A stretch of 13,039 nt of DNA from Nitriliruptorales bacterium (GCA_007133145.1 SLNF01000004.1:1-13039); one strand, 5' to 3'. Positions 1 to 7,416 are shown, counted from the stretch's first letter. Numbers and translations: made by a program. The notes: generated by a model from the sequence alone, not told the origin.

Positions 1-280
1 CGCCGCCGGCAGCGACGGCGACCGCGCGGCCCGGCTCGGTGACCACGACGGCGTCGGGGTGCCCGCCGGCCTCGGCGACGGCGTGGCGGACCTCCTCGCC
101 GAGCCCGTCGCCGCCGACGACGAGGGCGTCCCCGCCGGCCCATCCCGGATCGTCGGGGTCGAAGGCCAGCGCCTGGCCCTCGAGGAGGCAGGCCAGCAGC
201 GTCGCCACCGCGCCCGCCCGGCGTGTCGCCGCCTCCCGCACCACGGGCAGGTCGACGGCGTCGAGCAGCGAGGCGCGCAC
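1..280 (-). CDS. 5' part of a coding gene, weakly transketolase-like N-terminus (runs off the left edge)
   Basis: An open reading frame on the minus strand begins with GTG at 280, one base after the prfB stop, and stays open to the window edge (about 93 codons seen). Codons are almost all G/C-ending, so it is very probably real. A GAGGG-type ribosome site lies in the end of prfB, so the two genes look co-transcribed and perhaps translationally coupled. The protein begins VRASLLDAVDLPVVREAATR. Around residues 40-60 it carries FDPDDPGWAGGDALVVGGDG, which loosely resembles the transketolase N-terminal stretch (DPxDPxWxxRDRFVLSxGH). The Ser-x-Gly-His of true transketolases is not present, so a catalytically divergent relative is possible. 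The coding call is secure; the family is a guess from a short pattern. Confidence 0.6.
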   Translation of the reverse strand, partial: MRASLLDAVDLPVVREAATRRAGAVATLLACLLEGQALAFDPDDPGWAGGDALVVGGDGLGEEVRHAVAEAGGHPDAVVVTEPGRAVAVAAGG

Positions 281-281
281 G

Positions 282-1407
282 CTAGCCCTCGCCTGCGGCC
301 TGCTCGTCGCGCGCCTTCCACTGGAGGTAGGCGGTGATGAGCCCGTCGAGGTCGCCGTCGAGGACCGCGTCGGTCGCGCCGGTCTCGTGACCCGTCCGCA
401 GGTCCTTGACCATCTGGTAGGGGTGGAGGACGTAGGAGCGGATCTGGCTGCCCCAGGCGACGTCGCTCTGCTCGCCGCGGACCTCGTCGAGCTCGGCCTG
501 GCGCTCGGCCCGAGCGAGCTCGGCGAGCTTGGACTTGAGCACGGCCATCGCGGTGGCCTTGTTCTGCAACTGGCTGCGCTCGTTCTGGCAGGCCACGACG
601 ATGCCGGTCGGCAGGTGGGTCAGCCGCACCGCGCTGTCGGTGGTGTTCACCCCCTGCCCACCGGGGCCCGAGGCCCGGAAGACGTCGACGCGCAACTCGT
701 CGTCGGCGATGGTGACCCCGTCGTCGACGTCCTCCATGACGGGGACGACGTCGACGGCGGCGAAAGCGGTGTGCCGGCGCGCCTGGGAGTCGAACGGGCT
801 GATGCGCACGAGGCGGTGCACACCACGCTCGCCCTCGAGCAGCCCGTAGGCGCGGGCACCACGGACCGTGAACGTCGCCGAGCGGATCCCGGCCTCCTCA
901 CCCTCCTGCTCGTCGTGCACGTCGACGCCGAAGCCCCGGCGGTCGGCCCAGCGCACGAGCATGCGCTCGAGCATCTCCGCCCAGTCCTGGCTGTCGGTGC
1001 CGCCCGCCCCGGCGTGGACGGTGACGACGGCGTCCCGGTCGTCGTAGGGCCCCGAGAGCAGCACCCGGGTCTCGAGCTCGGCGAGGTCGGTCTCAAGCGC
1101 GGCGAGCCCCTCGGCGACCTCCTCGGCGGTGCCCTCGTCGTCCTCCTCGCGGGCGAGGCCGGCGAGCACCGCGAGGTCGGACAGCTTCTCGGCGAAGTCG
1201 TCGTAGACCCGCAGCTCGTCCTCGACGCGACTGAGCTCGGCCATGACCCGCTGCGCGCCGGCCTGGTCGTCCCACAGGCCGGGGCGGGAGGCCTCGCCCT
1301 GGAGCTCCGTCAGGCGGCGGCGCTTCGTGTCGAGGTCAAAGATACTCCTTGATCTCGGCGAGCTTGGCCTCGTAGGCCGCGATCGTTGCGCGGTGGTCGG
1401 TGGCCAC
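282..1407 (-). CDS. prfB: Peptide chain release factor 2, expressed by +1 programmed frameshifting
   Basis: RF2 recognises UGA and UAA stop codons on the ribosome and triggers peptide release. Translation starts at GTG 1407, preceded by AAGGAG (1415-1420) with 7 nt spacing. It runs 23 codons to an in-frame TGA at 1336-1338, then continues in the +1 frame from GAC to the TAG at 282-284, giving about 374 residues, normal for RF2. The SPF tripeptide anticodon is at residues 203-205, specific to RF2 rather than RF1. The catalytic GGQ is at 249-251 within SGPGGQGVNTT. A longer open frame reaching back to 1559 is only the +1 frame extended through non-coding sequence; its N-terminus is low-complexity and lacks RF2 character. 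The gene is divergent from the DtxR-family gene and is followed one base later by a second minus-strand gene. Confidence 0.96.
1335..1350 (-). promoter_or_regulatory. prfB autoregulatory +1 frameshift site
   Basis: Read on the minus strand this is AAGGAG-TAT-CTT-TGA-C. It has an internal Shine-Dalgarno-like AAGGAG (1345-1350), a three-base spacer TAT, the slippery CTT (1339-1341), the in-frame TGA (1336-1338) and a following C. This is the arrangement known from bacterial prfB genes. When RF2 is scarce, the ribosome pauses at UGA, the CUU-decoding tRNA slips forward one base and full-length RF2 is made. Both reading frames encode RF2-like sequence on either side of the site, which confirms that the shift is required here. 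Confidence 0.95.
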
Positions 1408-1452
1408 GGCACTGCTCCTTGCCACGGGGTGAAGGTCCCTCTCGGAAGGGCG

Positions 1453-1458
1453 ATCCTA
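1453..1458 (-). promoter_or_regulatory. Possible -10 element for prfB
   Basis: The minus strand reads TAGGAT about 45 bases upstream of the GTG start of prfB. It resembles an actinobacterial -10 hexamer, but I find no convincing -35 at 16-18 bp. Weak call. Confidence 0.3.
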
Positions 1459-1520
1459 GAGCCTGCGGCGACCCGTCGCGGCGCGGTGGGAGGACGCCTC
1501 ACCGTCGAGGCTCGCTCCGG

Positions 1521-1526
1521 TACGAT
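1521..1526 (+). promoter_or_regulatory. Possible -10 element for the DtxR-family gene
   Basis: TACGAT lies 23 bases upstream of the chosen GTG start at 1550 and fits the TANNNT pattern. The expected -35 position (1498-1503, CTCACC) is poor, so the call rests on one hexamer. Confidence 0.35.
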
Positions 1527-1549
1527 GGCCCCAGAACAGGGGGATGCCC

Positions 1550-2218
1550 GTGACACCACTCATCGACGCCACCGAGATGTACCTCCGCACCGTGTGGGAG
1601 CTCGAGGAGGAGGGCATCACCCCGATCCGGGCACGCCTCGTCGAGCGCCTCGGTGTCTCCGCCCCCGCCGTCAGCGAGACCGTCGCCAAGCTCGTCGACG
1701 AGGGGCTGCTGCGCATCGGCGCCGACCGCACCCTCTCGCTCACCGACGAGGGCAACGACATCGCCCTCAGCGTCATGCGCAAGCACCGTCTCGCTGAGCG
1801 CCTGCTCACCGACGTCATCGGCGTGCCGTGGGAGGCCTCCCACAACGAGGCGTGCCGCTGGGAGCACGTCATCAGCGACGAGGTGGAGGGCTACATCGAG
1901 AACCTCCTCGGTCGCCCCGTGACCTGCCCCCACGGCAATCCCATCCCCGCCCGTGGCGACCTCGCCGAGCGCGAGCGCCTCCACACCGCCGCCGAGGCCG
2001 CCAAGGAGGAGCTCCGCGTCGAGGTCACCCGCCTCAGCGAGCTTCTCCAGGCCGACACCGACCTCATGGGCACGCTCCGCGAGGGCGGGCTCATGCCCGG
2101 CGCGGTCGTGACGTTGCGCACCGACGGTGGGGCGGTCCTCGCCGAGACCGGCGCCGGCGTCGTCGAGTTGCCCGCCAAGGCCGCCGACCTCGTCTACGTC
2201 GTGCCCCACGAGGCCTGA
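1550..2218 (+). CDS. DtxR/IdeR-family metal-dependent transcriptional repressor
   Basis: Iron-responsive repressors of this family bind DNA as metal-loaded dimers and control iron uptake and storage. The GTG at 1550 is chosen over the ATG at 1544 because AGGGGG then sits 6 bases upstream, and because numbering from it matches DtxR exactly: Met10, Cys102, Glu105 and His106 (primary metal site) and His79, Glu83 and His98 (ancillary site) all fall in register. Length is 222 residues (DtxR is 226). The order is winged helix (about 1-73), dimerisation domain (about 74-140) with ACRWEHVISDEVE, and a C-terminal SH3-like domain (about 174-220). Two differences from DtxR stand out: the recognition-helix Gln43 is Glu (VSAPAVSETV), and the SH3-domain ligands Glu170/Gln173 align with Asp169/Leu172. 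The Nudix gene follows 10 bases downstream. An iron-type regulator is most likely from the metal ligands; the DNA target may differ. Confidence 0.93.
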   Translation: MTPLIDATEMYLRTVWELEEEGITPIRARLVERLGVSAPAVSETVAKLVDEGLLRIGADRTLSLTDEGNDIALSVMRKHRLAERLLTDVIGVPWEASHNEACRWEHVISDEVEGYIENLLGRPVTCPHGNPIPARGDLAERERLHTAAEAAKEELRVEVTRLSELLQADTDLMGTLREGGLMPGAVVTLRTDGGAVLAETGAGVVELPAKAADLVYVVPHEA

Positions 2219-2228
2219 GCTGCCCGGC

Positions 2229-2843
2229 GTGCACGGCCCCACGCCGCGCCAGCCGGGGGTCGACCCGGCGGCGCCCCCTCACGACCCGTGGGCGGAGCGG
2301 TCCGCGGCCCCCCGCGATCCCCGCTCCGTACGGCTTGCCGACGCTCTGGCGACCCACACCCCGCGCGACGAGCGCGAGGCGCGCTCGCTCGCGGGGATCC
2401 TCGCGGCACTGGCCCGGCTCGACCGACCCTTCGACGAGGCCGCCGGTCCGGTCCACGTGACCGCCTCGGCGCTCGTGCTGGGCCCACGCGGGGTGCTGCT
2501 GCACCGCCACAAGCGGCTCGGGAGGTGGCTGCAACCCGGAGGGCACGTCGACGCCGACGAGGAGCCGGCGGCAGCGGCGCGTCGCGAAGCGACCGAGGAG
2601 ACCGGCATCATCATCGAGGGACCGGTCGACGGGGCGCCGATCATCCACGTCGACGTCCACCCCGGCGGGCGCGGGCACACCCATCTCGACGTGCGCTACC
2701 GCTTCACCGCCGCCGACGTCGACCCCGCGCCACCCCCGGGCGAGAGCCCGGAGGTGGCCTGGTTCGGCTGGGAGGAGGCGTCGGCGGTGGCCGACCCGGG
2801 GCTCGCCACCGCCCTCATCGCGGTGCGGCCCCGGGCGGCGTGA
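2229..2843 (+). CDS. Nudix hydrolase
   Basis: Nudix enzymes cleave nucleoside diphosphates linked to another moiety, often for housecleaning. The Nudix box is complete: G105-x5-E111-x7-R119-E120-A-T-E123-E124-x-G126-I127 (the REATEETGI segment), preceded by GRWLQPGGHVD. A helical N-terminal extension (about residues 35-72, containing TPRDEREARSLAGILAAL) precedes the fold; similar extensions occur in actinobacterial relatives such as those with an HVTASALV core strand. The first in-frame start clear of the upstream gene is GTG 2229, giving 204 residues. Its ribosome site is weak, so translation may depend on the DtxR-family gene ending 10 bases before. In-frame GTG 2457 would remove the N-terminal helices and is less likely. 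The substrate cannot be read from the sequence. The gene converges on the osmoprotectant operon. Confidence 0.88.
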   Translation: MHGPTPRQPGVDPAAPPHDPWAERSAAPRDPRSVRLADALATHTPRDEREARSLAGILAALARLDRPFDEAAGPVHVTASALVLGPRGVLLHRHKRLGRWLQPGGHVDADEEPAAAARREATEETGIIIEGPVDGAPIIHVDVHPGGRGHTHLDVRYRFTAADVDPAPPPGESPEVAWFGWEEASAVADPGLATALIAVRPRAA

Positions 2844-2931
2844 GCGGGAGTGGCCGAGCGCGCGCCAGCCGGTCCTTCAGCGGGTCGCACGCGCAGGCGG
2901 TCGGAGCCTGGCCCGGCCGAACCGGCGTCAC

Positions 2932-3888
2932 TCAGTCGAGGAGACCGGCCTCCTCGAGCCACTCGGTGACGATCGCCGCGGCGTCGTCGGGGTCGTCCCC
3001 GCCGAAGCGCGTGTTGAAGTCCTGGAGATCCTCGGTGGTCAGCTGCGCGGAGACGGCGTTGAGGACCTCGCGCGCACCGTCATCGAGCGCGTCGTCACGG
3101 CCGATCGGCACGATGTTGTTCGGCAGCGTGAACGGCTCGTCCTCCTCGAGGACGACCCAGCCCTGCTCGAGGATCGGCGGGTCGGTCGAGCACAGCCTGG
3201 CGACGTCGGCGGCACCCGAAGACAGCGCATCGAACGTCTCCGGCCCGCAGGCGTCGGTCTGCAGGAAGTCACCGAACTCGAGGCCGTAGACCTCCTGGAG
3301 TCCGATGAGGCCGGTCGTGCGCTCATCGAACTCCGGCGGGCCTGCGATCGTGAGGTCGCCCTCCTGGCCGACGAGGTCGCTGACCGCCGTGACACCGAGC
3401 TCCTCGGCGAGCTCCGAGGTCATCGCGAGCTCGTCGCCGTTCTCCGCCTGCGCGGCGTCGAGGACCACGAGCCCGTCGGCGGCGAGCTCCTCGCGGAGCA
3501 TCTCCGTGGTCGCGTCGGTGTCCATGACCTCGGCCTCCCCGCCAAGGACGAAGTTCAGGGCGTTGCCGTTGTACTCGGGGAGGACGTCGAGGTCCCCGCC
3601 CTCGAGGGCCGGGAAGATCGCCTCGCGGGCACCGGCCTGCTGGACCTCGGTGTCGTAGCCGGCGCCCTCGAGCGCCTCGGCATAGAGGGTCGCGAGCACG
3701 AGGCTCTCGGGGAAGTTGAACGCCCCGACGGTCACGCTGCCGCCCGCGGCGGCCTCCTCGTCGGTCTCCTCCACCTCGTCGTCGACGTCCTCGTCGACAG
3801 CCTCGTCATCGTCGGCCTCGCACGCGGCGAGCACGAGGACGAGCGCCAGCAGGAGCAGGGCGGGCAGGAGCGCTCTTCGGAAGCGCAT
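2932..3888 (-). CDS. Osmoprotectant ABC transporter substrate-binding lipoprotein (OpuCC/OsmF/ProX type)
   Basis: This is the extracytoplasmic receptor for a quaternary-amine osmoprotectant such as glycine betaine, choline or carnitine; the exact ligand is not readable. Start ATG 3888 has AAGGA 6 bases upstream; an adjacent ATG at 3891 is closer to the ribosome site than usual. A basic, hydrophobic signal peptide ends in the lipobox LAAC (Cys23). A highly acidic linker of Asp/Glu follows (about residues 24-48). The mature domain contains VGAFNFPESLVLATLYAEAL, equivalent to the family's GSKNFTEQ strand, and LPEYNGNALNF, equivalent to the PEYTGT motif. Length is 318 residues. It is last in a four-gene minus-strand operon, 64 bases after the permease stop, and has its own good ribosome site, consistent with high expression of the binding protein. 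Confidence 0.92.
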   Translation of the reverse strand: MRFRRALLPALLLLALVLVLAACEADDDEAVDEDVDDEVEETDEEAAAGGSVTVGAFNFPESLVLATLYAEALEGAGYDTEVQQAGAREAIFPALEGGDLDVLPEYNGNALNFVLGGEAEVMDTDATTEMLREELAADGLVVLDAAQAENGDELAMTSELAEELGVTAVSDLVGQEGDLTIAGPPEFDERTTGLIGLQEVYGLEFGDFLQTDACGPETFDALSSGAADVARLCSTDPPILEQGWVVLEEDEPFTLPNNIVPIGRDDALDDGAREVLNAVSAQLTTEDLQDFNTRFGGDDPDDAAAIVTEWLEEAGLLD

Positions 3889-3952
3889 CATCGTTCCTTT
3901 CGCGTCGTTGCTGCGGACAGAACGTGGGACCGGGTGTGGGTGGCGGCGACGC

Positions 3953-4660
3953 TCAGCCACCCGGCGGCGACGCGACCGCCTCGCGTTCGGCGAGGGCGGC
4001 GGCGAAGCCCTTCGGGGTGACCGCGCGCTGCAGGCGGGCGAGACCGACGTCGGCGAGGACGCCGAGCAGGGCGACGAGGACCGCGCCAGCGACGACCCGC
4101 GGGATGTCGAGGAGCGCGAGACCGTCGAAGATGTAGCGGCCGAGCCCTCCGGCCCGACCGATGAAGCCCGAGATCGTCGCGGTGGCGATCACCTGGACCG
4201 TCGAGACCCGCACCCCGGCGAAGATGAGCGGCAACGCGAGCGGGATCTCGACCTGGCGCAGCAGGCGCCAGCCAGTGAAGCCCATGCCGACGGCGGCGTC
4301 GCGCACCTCGGCGTCGACGCCGCGCACCGCGGTGTAGGTGTTCGTGAGCAGCGGCGGGATCGCCAGGGCCGTGAGCGCGAGGATGACCGGCAGGATGCCG
4401 AAGCCGATGAGCACCGCCGCGATCGCGACGATGCCGAGGTCGGGGATGGCCCGCCCGAGGTTGCCGACGTTGATCGCGACGTTGCCGAGGCGGCCGGTGT
4501 GGCCGGTCCACAGCCCGACCGGCACGGCGATGGCGGCCCCTGCGGCGAGCGCGGTCACCGCGTAGAGCACGTGCTCGCGCACCCTGAGAGGGATGGCGTT
4601 GTGCCCCGACCAGTGCTCGGAGTCGACGAGCCACAGCAGACCCTCGAGGAAGACCTCCAT
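3953..4660 (-). CDS. Osmoprotectant ABC transporter permease (OpuCB/OpuCD type), second permease
   Basis: A 235-residue inner-membrane component of the osmoprotectant importer. Hydrophobic segments are seen near residues 31-51, 74-106, 140-165 and 186-208. The ATPase-contact (EAA) loop is at about 121-144, with DAAVGMGFTG followed by VEIPLALP. The start ATG 4660 lies 4 bases after the stop of the other permease, with a G-rich ribosome site overlapping that stop. This spacing implies coupled translation and roughly equal amounts of the two permeases. The sequence resembles binding-protein-dependent permeases of the ProW/OpuC class. The short hydrophilic C-terminal tail looks unremarkable. Confidence 0.92.
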   Translation of the reverse strand: MEVFLEGLLWLVDSEHWSGHNAIPLRVREHVLYAVTALAAGAAIAVPVGLWTGHTGRLGNVAINVGNLGRAIPDLGIVAIAAVLIGFGILPVILALTALAIPPLLTNTYTAVRGVDAEVRDAAVGMGFTGWRLLRQVEIPLALPLIFAGVRVSTVQVIATATISGFIGRAGGLGRYIFDGLALLDIPRVVAGAVLVALLGVLADVGLARLQRAVTPKGFAAALAEREAVASPPGG

Positions 4661-4664
4661 CGCG

Positions 4665-5324
4665 CTAGACCCCCTGCCGCCACGGCGCGACGGCGCGTTG
4701 GAAGGCGAGGAGCGCGAGGTCCGCGGCGATCGCGAGCGCCGCAGTGAGCGTCACCCCGACGATGATCTGCGTGGGGAACGCCCGGTTGTAGCCGGTGAGG
4801 ATGTCGTCGCCGAGCCCACCGAAGCCGATGAAGGCCGTGACGGTGACGAGCCCGATGATCGTCACCGTCGCGATGCGCAGCCCGGCGATGATCACCGGCG
4901 TGGCGAGCGGCAACTCGACCTTGAGCAGACGCTTGGCCGGTGAGTAGCCCATCGCGTCGGCCGCCTCGGTGACGTCCCGCGGCACCCCGTCGAGGCCCTC
5001 GACGATGTTGGGGACGAGCACGACGAGCGTGTAGATCGTGAGCGCGACGTAGGCGTTCGTGCGCGAGAGCCCGAGGAAGGGGATGAGCAGGGCGAAGAAC
5101 GCGAGCGAGGGCACCGCGAAGAGCACACCGGTGACGCGCACGAGCGGTTGGTAGAGGCCGCGGTAGCGCCGCGCGAGCAGGGCGAGGCCGAAGGAGATCA
5201 CGAAGCCGAAGGCCACCGGCGGGGCGGTGAGCGCGAGGTGCTCGACGACGGACTCGCCGATCGGCCCGAGGTTGCGGGCGATCCAGCCCCAGTTGAGGAG
5301 CACCGTGGCGGTAGCGGTCGTCAC
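4665..5324 (-). CDS. Osmoprotectant ABC transporter permease (OpuCB/OpuCD type), first permease
   Basis: A 219-residue inner-membrane permease of the same importer. Hydrophobic segments are near residues 30-51, 65-85, 90-107, 144-168 and 186-208. A textbook EAA loop is at about 120-143 (EAADAMGYSPAKRLLKVELP). It starts with GTG 5324, 10 bases after the ATPase stop, so it is read on the same transcript. It shares the loop and topology with the downstream permease but only moderate sequence, so the importer core is a heterodimer rather than a recent duplication. Which partner faces which subunit cannot be told from sequence. Confidence 0.92.
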   Translation of the reverse strand: MTTATATVLLNWGWIARNLGPIGESVVEHLALTAPPVAFGFVISFGLALLARRYRGLYQPLVRVTGVLFAVPSLAFFALLIPFLGLSRTNAYVALTIYTLVVLVPNIVEGLDGVPRDVTEAADAMGYSPAKRLLKVELPLATPVIIAGLRIATVTIIGLVTVTAFIGFGGLGDDILTGYNRAFPTQIIVGVTLTAALAIAADLALLAFQRAVAPWRQGV

Positions 5325-5334
5325 GCCGCGCGCC

Positions 5335-6423
5335 TCAGTCGAGCTCTTTGGCGATGAGCTGCTGCGACAGCAGCCCCTCGTAGACGTCGCCCTCGCTGAC
5401 CCGTACGGCGACCTCCGAGTGGTTCGTCACCATCGCGTTGAGCGCCGCGCGGAGGCTGTCCTCGGCCTGGACACGCAGTCCGAACGGCCGGATCTGCTGC
5501 TCCCGCATCGGCCCGTCGACGAGCTCGTGGGTGGAGATCCAGCCGAGGAGCACGCGCGCCTCGGTGAGGGCGACGACCCAGTCGAGCCCGGCGGCGTCGG
5601 CGCTGCGCTCAGCGACCGCGCGGTCGTCGTCGGGGTAGACGACCGGGCCGTACTCCGCGCTCACCTCGCTGACGGGGATGAGCGAGAGCCGCTTGAGACC
5701 GCGCTCCTCGCCGAGGAAGTCACGAACGAACTCGTTGGCCGGGTCGCTGAGCAGGTCGCGGGGGGTCGCGTACTGCTGGAGTTTGCCGCCTTCGGCGAGG
5801 ATCGCGATGCGGTCGCCCATCTTGAGCGCCTCGTCGATGTCGTGGGTGACGAACACGATGGTCTTGCGGACCTCGGCCTGGAGTCGCAGGAACTCCTCCT
5901 GCAGCCGATGGCGCACGAGGGGATCGACCGCGCCGAAGGGCTCGTCCATGAGCATGACCGCAGGGTCGGCGGCGAGCGCGCGGGCGACGCCGACCCGCTG
6001 ACGCTGGCCACCGGAGAGCTGGTGCGGATAGCGCTCGGTGACCTCGGCGGGCAGCCCGACGAGCTCGAGGAGCTCCTCGACGCGTGCCTCGCGACGGGCT
6101 CGTGACCACCCCTCGAGCTCGGGCACGGTGCCGACGTTGCGTCGCACCGTGTAGTGCGGGAAGAGGCCGGTGTGCTGGATGACGTAGCCGATGCTGCGGC
6201 GCAGCGCCGCGGGCTCACGCTCGGCGACGTCGGTGCCGTCGAGGAGGACGCGACCGCTCGTCGGGATGACCATGCGGTTGACGAGCCGCATCGTCGTCGT
6301 CTTGCCGCAGCCGCTCGGGCCCACGAAGACGACGATCTCTCCTTCGGCGACCTCGAGGTCGAGAGCGTCGAGGGCAACGGTCCCGTCGGGGTAGCGCTTC
6401 GTCACGGACTCGAAGGTGATCAC
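5335..6423 (-). CDS. Osmoprotectant ABC transporter ATP-binding protein with C-terminal CBS domains (OpuCA/ProV type)
   Basis: This is the ATPase that drives osmoprotectant import, 362 residues. The Walker A motif GPSGCGKT is at 35-42, the Q-loop glutamine at 83, the signature LSGGQ at 136-140, Walker B VMLMDEP at 156-162 and the switch histidine (THD) at 194. Residues from about 245 to 362 form a regulatory tail fitting a CBS pair, including LDWVVALTEARVLLGWIST and the final HSEVAVRVSEGDVYEGLLS. In OpuA-type transporters CBS modules gate transport by ionic strength or cyclic-di-AMP; whether that holds here is inference. The GTG start at 6423 has AAGGA 6 bases upstream. It is the first gene of the operon, so its upstream region (6424-6593) should hold the promoter. 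Confidence 0.94.
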   Translation of the reverse strand: MITFESVTKRYPDGTVALDALDLEVAEGEIVVFVGPSGCGKTTTMRLVNRMVIPTSGRVLLDGTDVAEREPAALRRSIGYVIQHTGLFPHYTVRRNVGTVPELEGWSRARREARVEELLELVGLPAEVTERYPHQLSGGQRQRVGVARALAADPAVMLMDEPFGAVDPLVRHRLQEEFLRLQAEVRKTIVFVTHDIDEALKMGDRIAILAEGGKLQQYATPRDLLSDPANEFVRDFLGEERGLKRLSLIPVSEVSAEYGPVVYPDDDRAVAERSADAAGLDWVVALTEARVLLGWISTHELVDGPMREQQIRPFGLRVQAEDSLRAALNAMVTNHSEVAVRVSEGDVYEGLLSQQLIAKELD

Positions 6424-6445
6424 GACGTTCCTTCGGCCGGCTACG

Positions 6446-6458
6446 GACCTTCCAGGTC
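6446..6458. promoter_or_regulatory. Small inverted repeat upstream of the osmoprotectant operon
   Basis: GACCT-TCC-AGGTC is a perfect 5-bp inverted repeat lying about 23-35 bases before the first start codon of the operon. It could be an operator or leader hairpin. It is short enough to occur by chance. Confidence 0.25.
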
Positions 6459-6537
6459 AGGATCGACGCCGGGCCGTGCCGCAGCACACCGCCTTCGCAG
6501 CGCCGATGAGGAGCCCCGTCGTTGGGACGGACCCAGT

Positions 6538-6560
6538 GTTCCACGTTGGCGCGGTTCCAC
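6538..6560. repeat. Paired GTTCCAC direct repeats in the operon leader region
   Basis: GTTCCAC occurs at 6538-6544 and 6554-6560, a 16-base period (about one and a half helical turns), in the region upstream of the osmoprotectant operon and just downstream of the hydrolase gene. It may be a regulator site; I cannot assign a family. Confidence 0.35.
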
Positions 6561-6593
6561 ACGGCTTGGGCAACATCGGTGGCCGTCGCCGCC

Positions 6594-7301
6594 TCACCCC
6601 GCGGTGTCGGAGGGGCCGCCACCCCCCTCGAGCCAGGCGACGACCGCCCGGGCGACCTCGGCACGGACCGCCTCGGCGCTGCGCGGGTCGCGTTTGCCGA
6701 CCTCGAAGGCGTGGTCGGCCCCGGCGACGACCCGCGTCGTCACCCTTCCGGGAGACAGGTGCGCGCGCTGGGCGGCCTCGAGCGCGGCGAGGTCGCAGAG
6801 CGCGTCGCGATCCCCCTGCACGAAGAGGCACGGCGCCGCGAGGACGTCCCAGTGCCCGGTGCGCAACTCCTCGGCCGGGGGCGGACCATGCCGTCGAGCC
6901 CGTCGGCGGTGCAGGGGGTAGCCGAGCAGGACGAGGCCGTCGCAAGGCTCGCCCTCGGCGGCGAGCAGGCTCGCCACGCGCCCGCCCATCGACCGGCCGC
7001 CGAGCAGCAGCCTCCGCCCCGGATGGGCCTCGCGGGCGGCGGCGGCGACCTCCCGCCATACCGCGGCGAGCCGGGCGGGCGGGTCGGGCCGCCGCCGGCC
7101 CGCCTCGGCGTAGGCGAAGTTGAAGCGCCACACCGGATGTCCCGCCTCGGCCACCGCGGCGCTGACCGCCTCGAGGACTGGATGACCGAGGTCGCTTCCT
7201 GCCCCGTGTGCGAGCACGAGGATCACCTCACCTCGGTCCGACCGGGGGATCGTGCACGCGACCCTGACCGCGTCAACCGCTTGGGGTGGCGACAGGGCCA
7301 C
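6594..7301 (-). CDS. Small alpha/beta hydrolase (KANL3/Tex30-like dienelactone hydrolase relative)
   Basis: A cytosolic serine hydrolase of 235 residues with no visible signal peptide. The oxyanion strand LVLAHGAGSD is at about 28-37, the nucleophile elbow GRSMGG puts Ser104 in GxSxG, the likely acid lies in QGDRD (about 162-166), and the histidine is His197 in GADHAFEV. The layout matches the KANL3/Tex30-type group. The substrate is unknown. The GTG at 7301 is chosen because GAGGAG stands exactly 6 bases upstream; a much longer open frame extending to 8429 lies opposite the DUF218 gene and is not real. Another GTG just before the first strand is possible but would drop a beta strand. The gene is followed by the osmoprotectant operon on the same strand after 170 bases. 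Confidence 0.85.
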   Translation of the reverse strand: MALSPPQAVDAVRVACTIPRSDRGEVILVLAHGAGSDLGHPVLEAVSAAVAEAGHPVWRFNFAYAEAGRRRPDPPARLAAVWREVAAAAREAHPGRRLLLGGRSMGGRVASLLAAEGEPCDGLVLLGYPLHRRRARRHGPPPAEELRTGHWDVLAAPCLFVQGDRDALCDLAALEAAQRAHLSPGRVTTRVVAGADHAFEVGKRDPRSAEAVRAEVARAVVAWLEGGGGPSDTAG

Positions 7302-7416
7302 CGCTCGCTCCTCGACCCGCGGACCCACCAGGCCCTCCTCCCCGCCGACCGCTCGGACCGACGCCCGGACCGGCAGGGTAGGGCTTCCGGGTCCCGCCGA
7401 GGTGACCGGGCCGGTC

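Noticed and set aside
1336..1338. In-frame TGA near the start of prfB, which could suggest a pseudogene
   Set aside because: It lies in the conserved RF2 frameshift context and both frames encode RF2 sequence on the proper sides, so it is regulatory.
39..1352. 437-codon plus-strand open frame
   Set aside because: Antisense to prfB and its downstream gene. Long antisense frames are expected at this GC content; the protein is Val/Asp/Gly-rich without motifs.
2844..2931. Terminator between the Nudix and osmoprotectant lipoprotein genes
   Set aside because: I looked for a strong stem in this 88-base convergent gap and found only short GC-rich matches.
3716..4747. 343-codon plus-strand open frame rich in Arg/Asp
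   Set aside because: Lies opposite the permease and lipoprotein genes, whose families are clear.
5227..6105. 292-codon plus-strand open frame
   Set aside because: Shadow of the ATPase gene, which carries every ABC signature.
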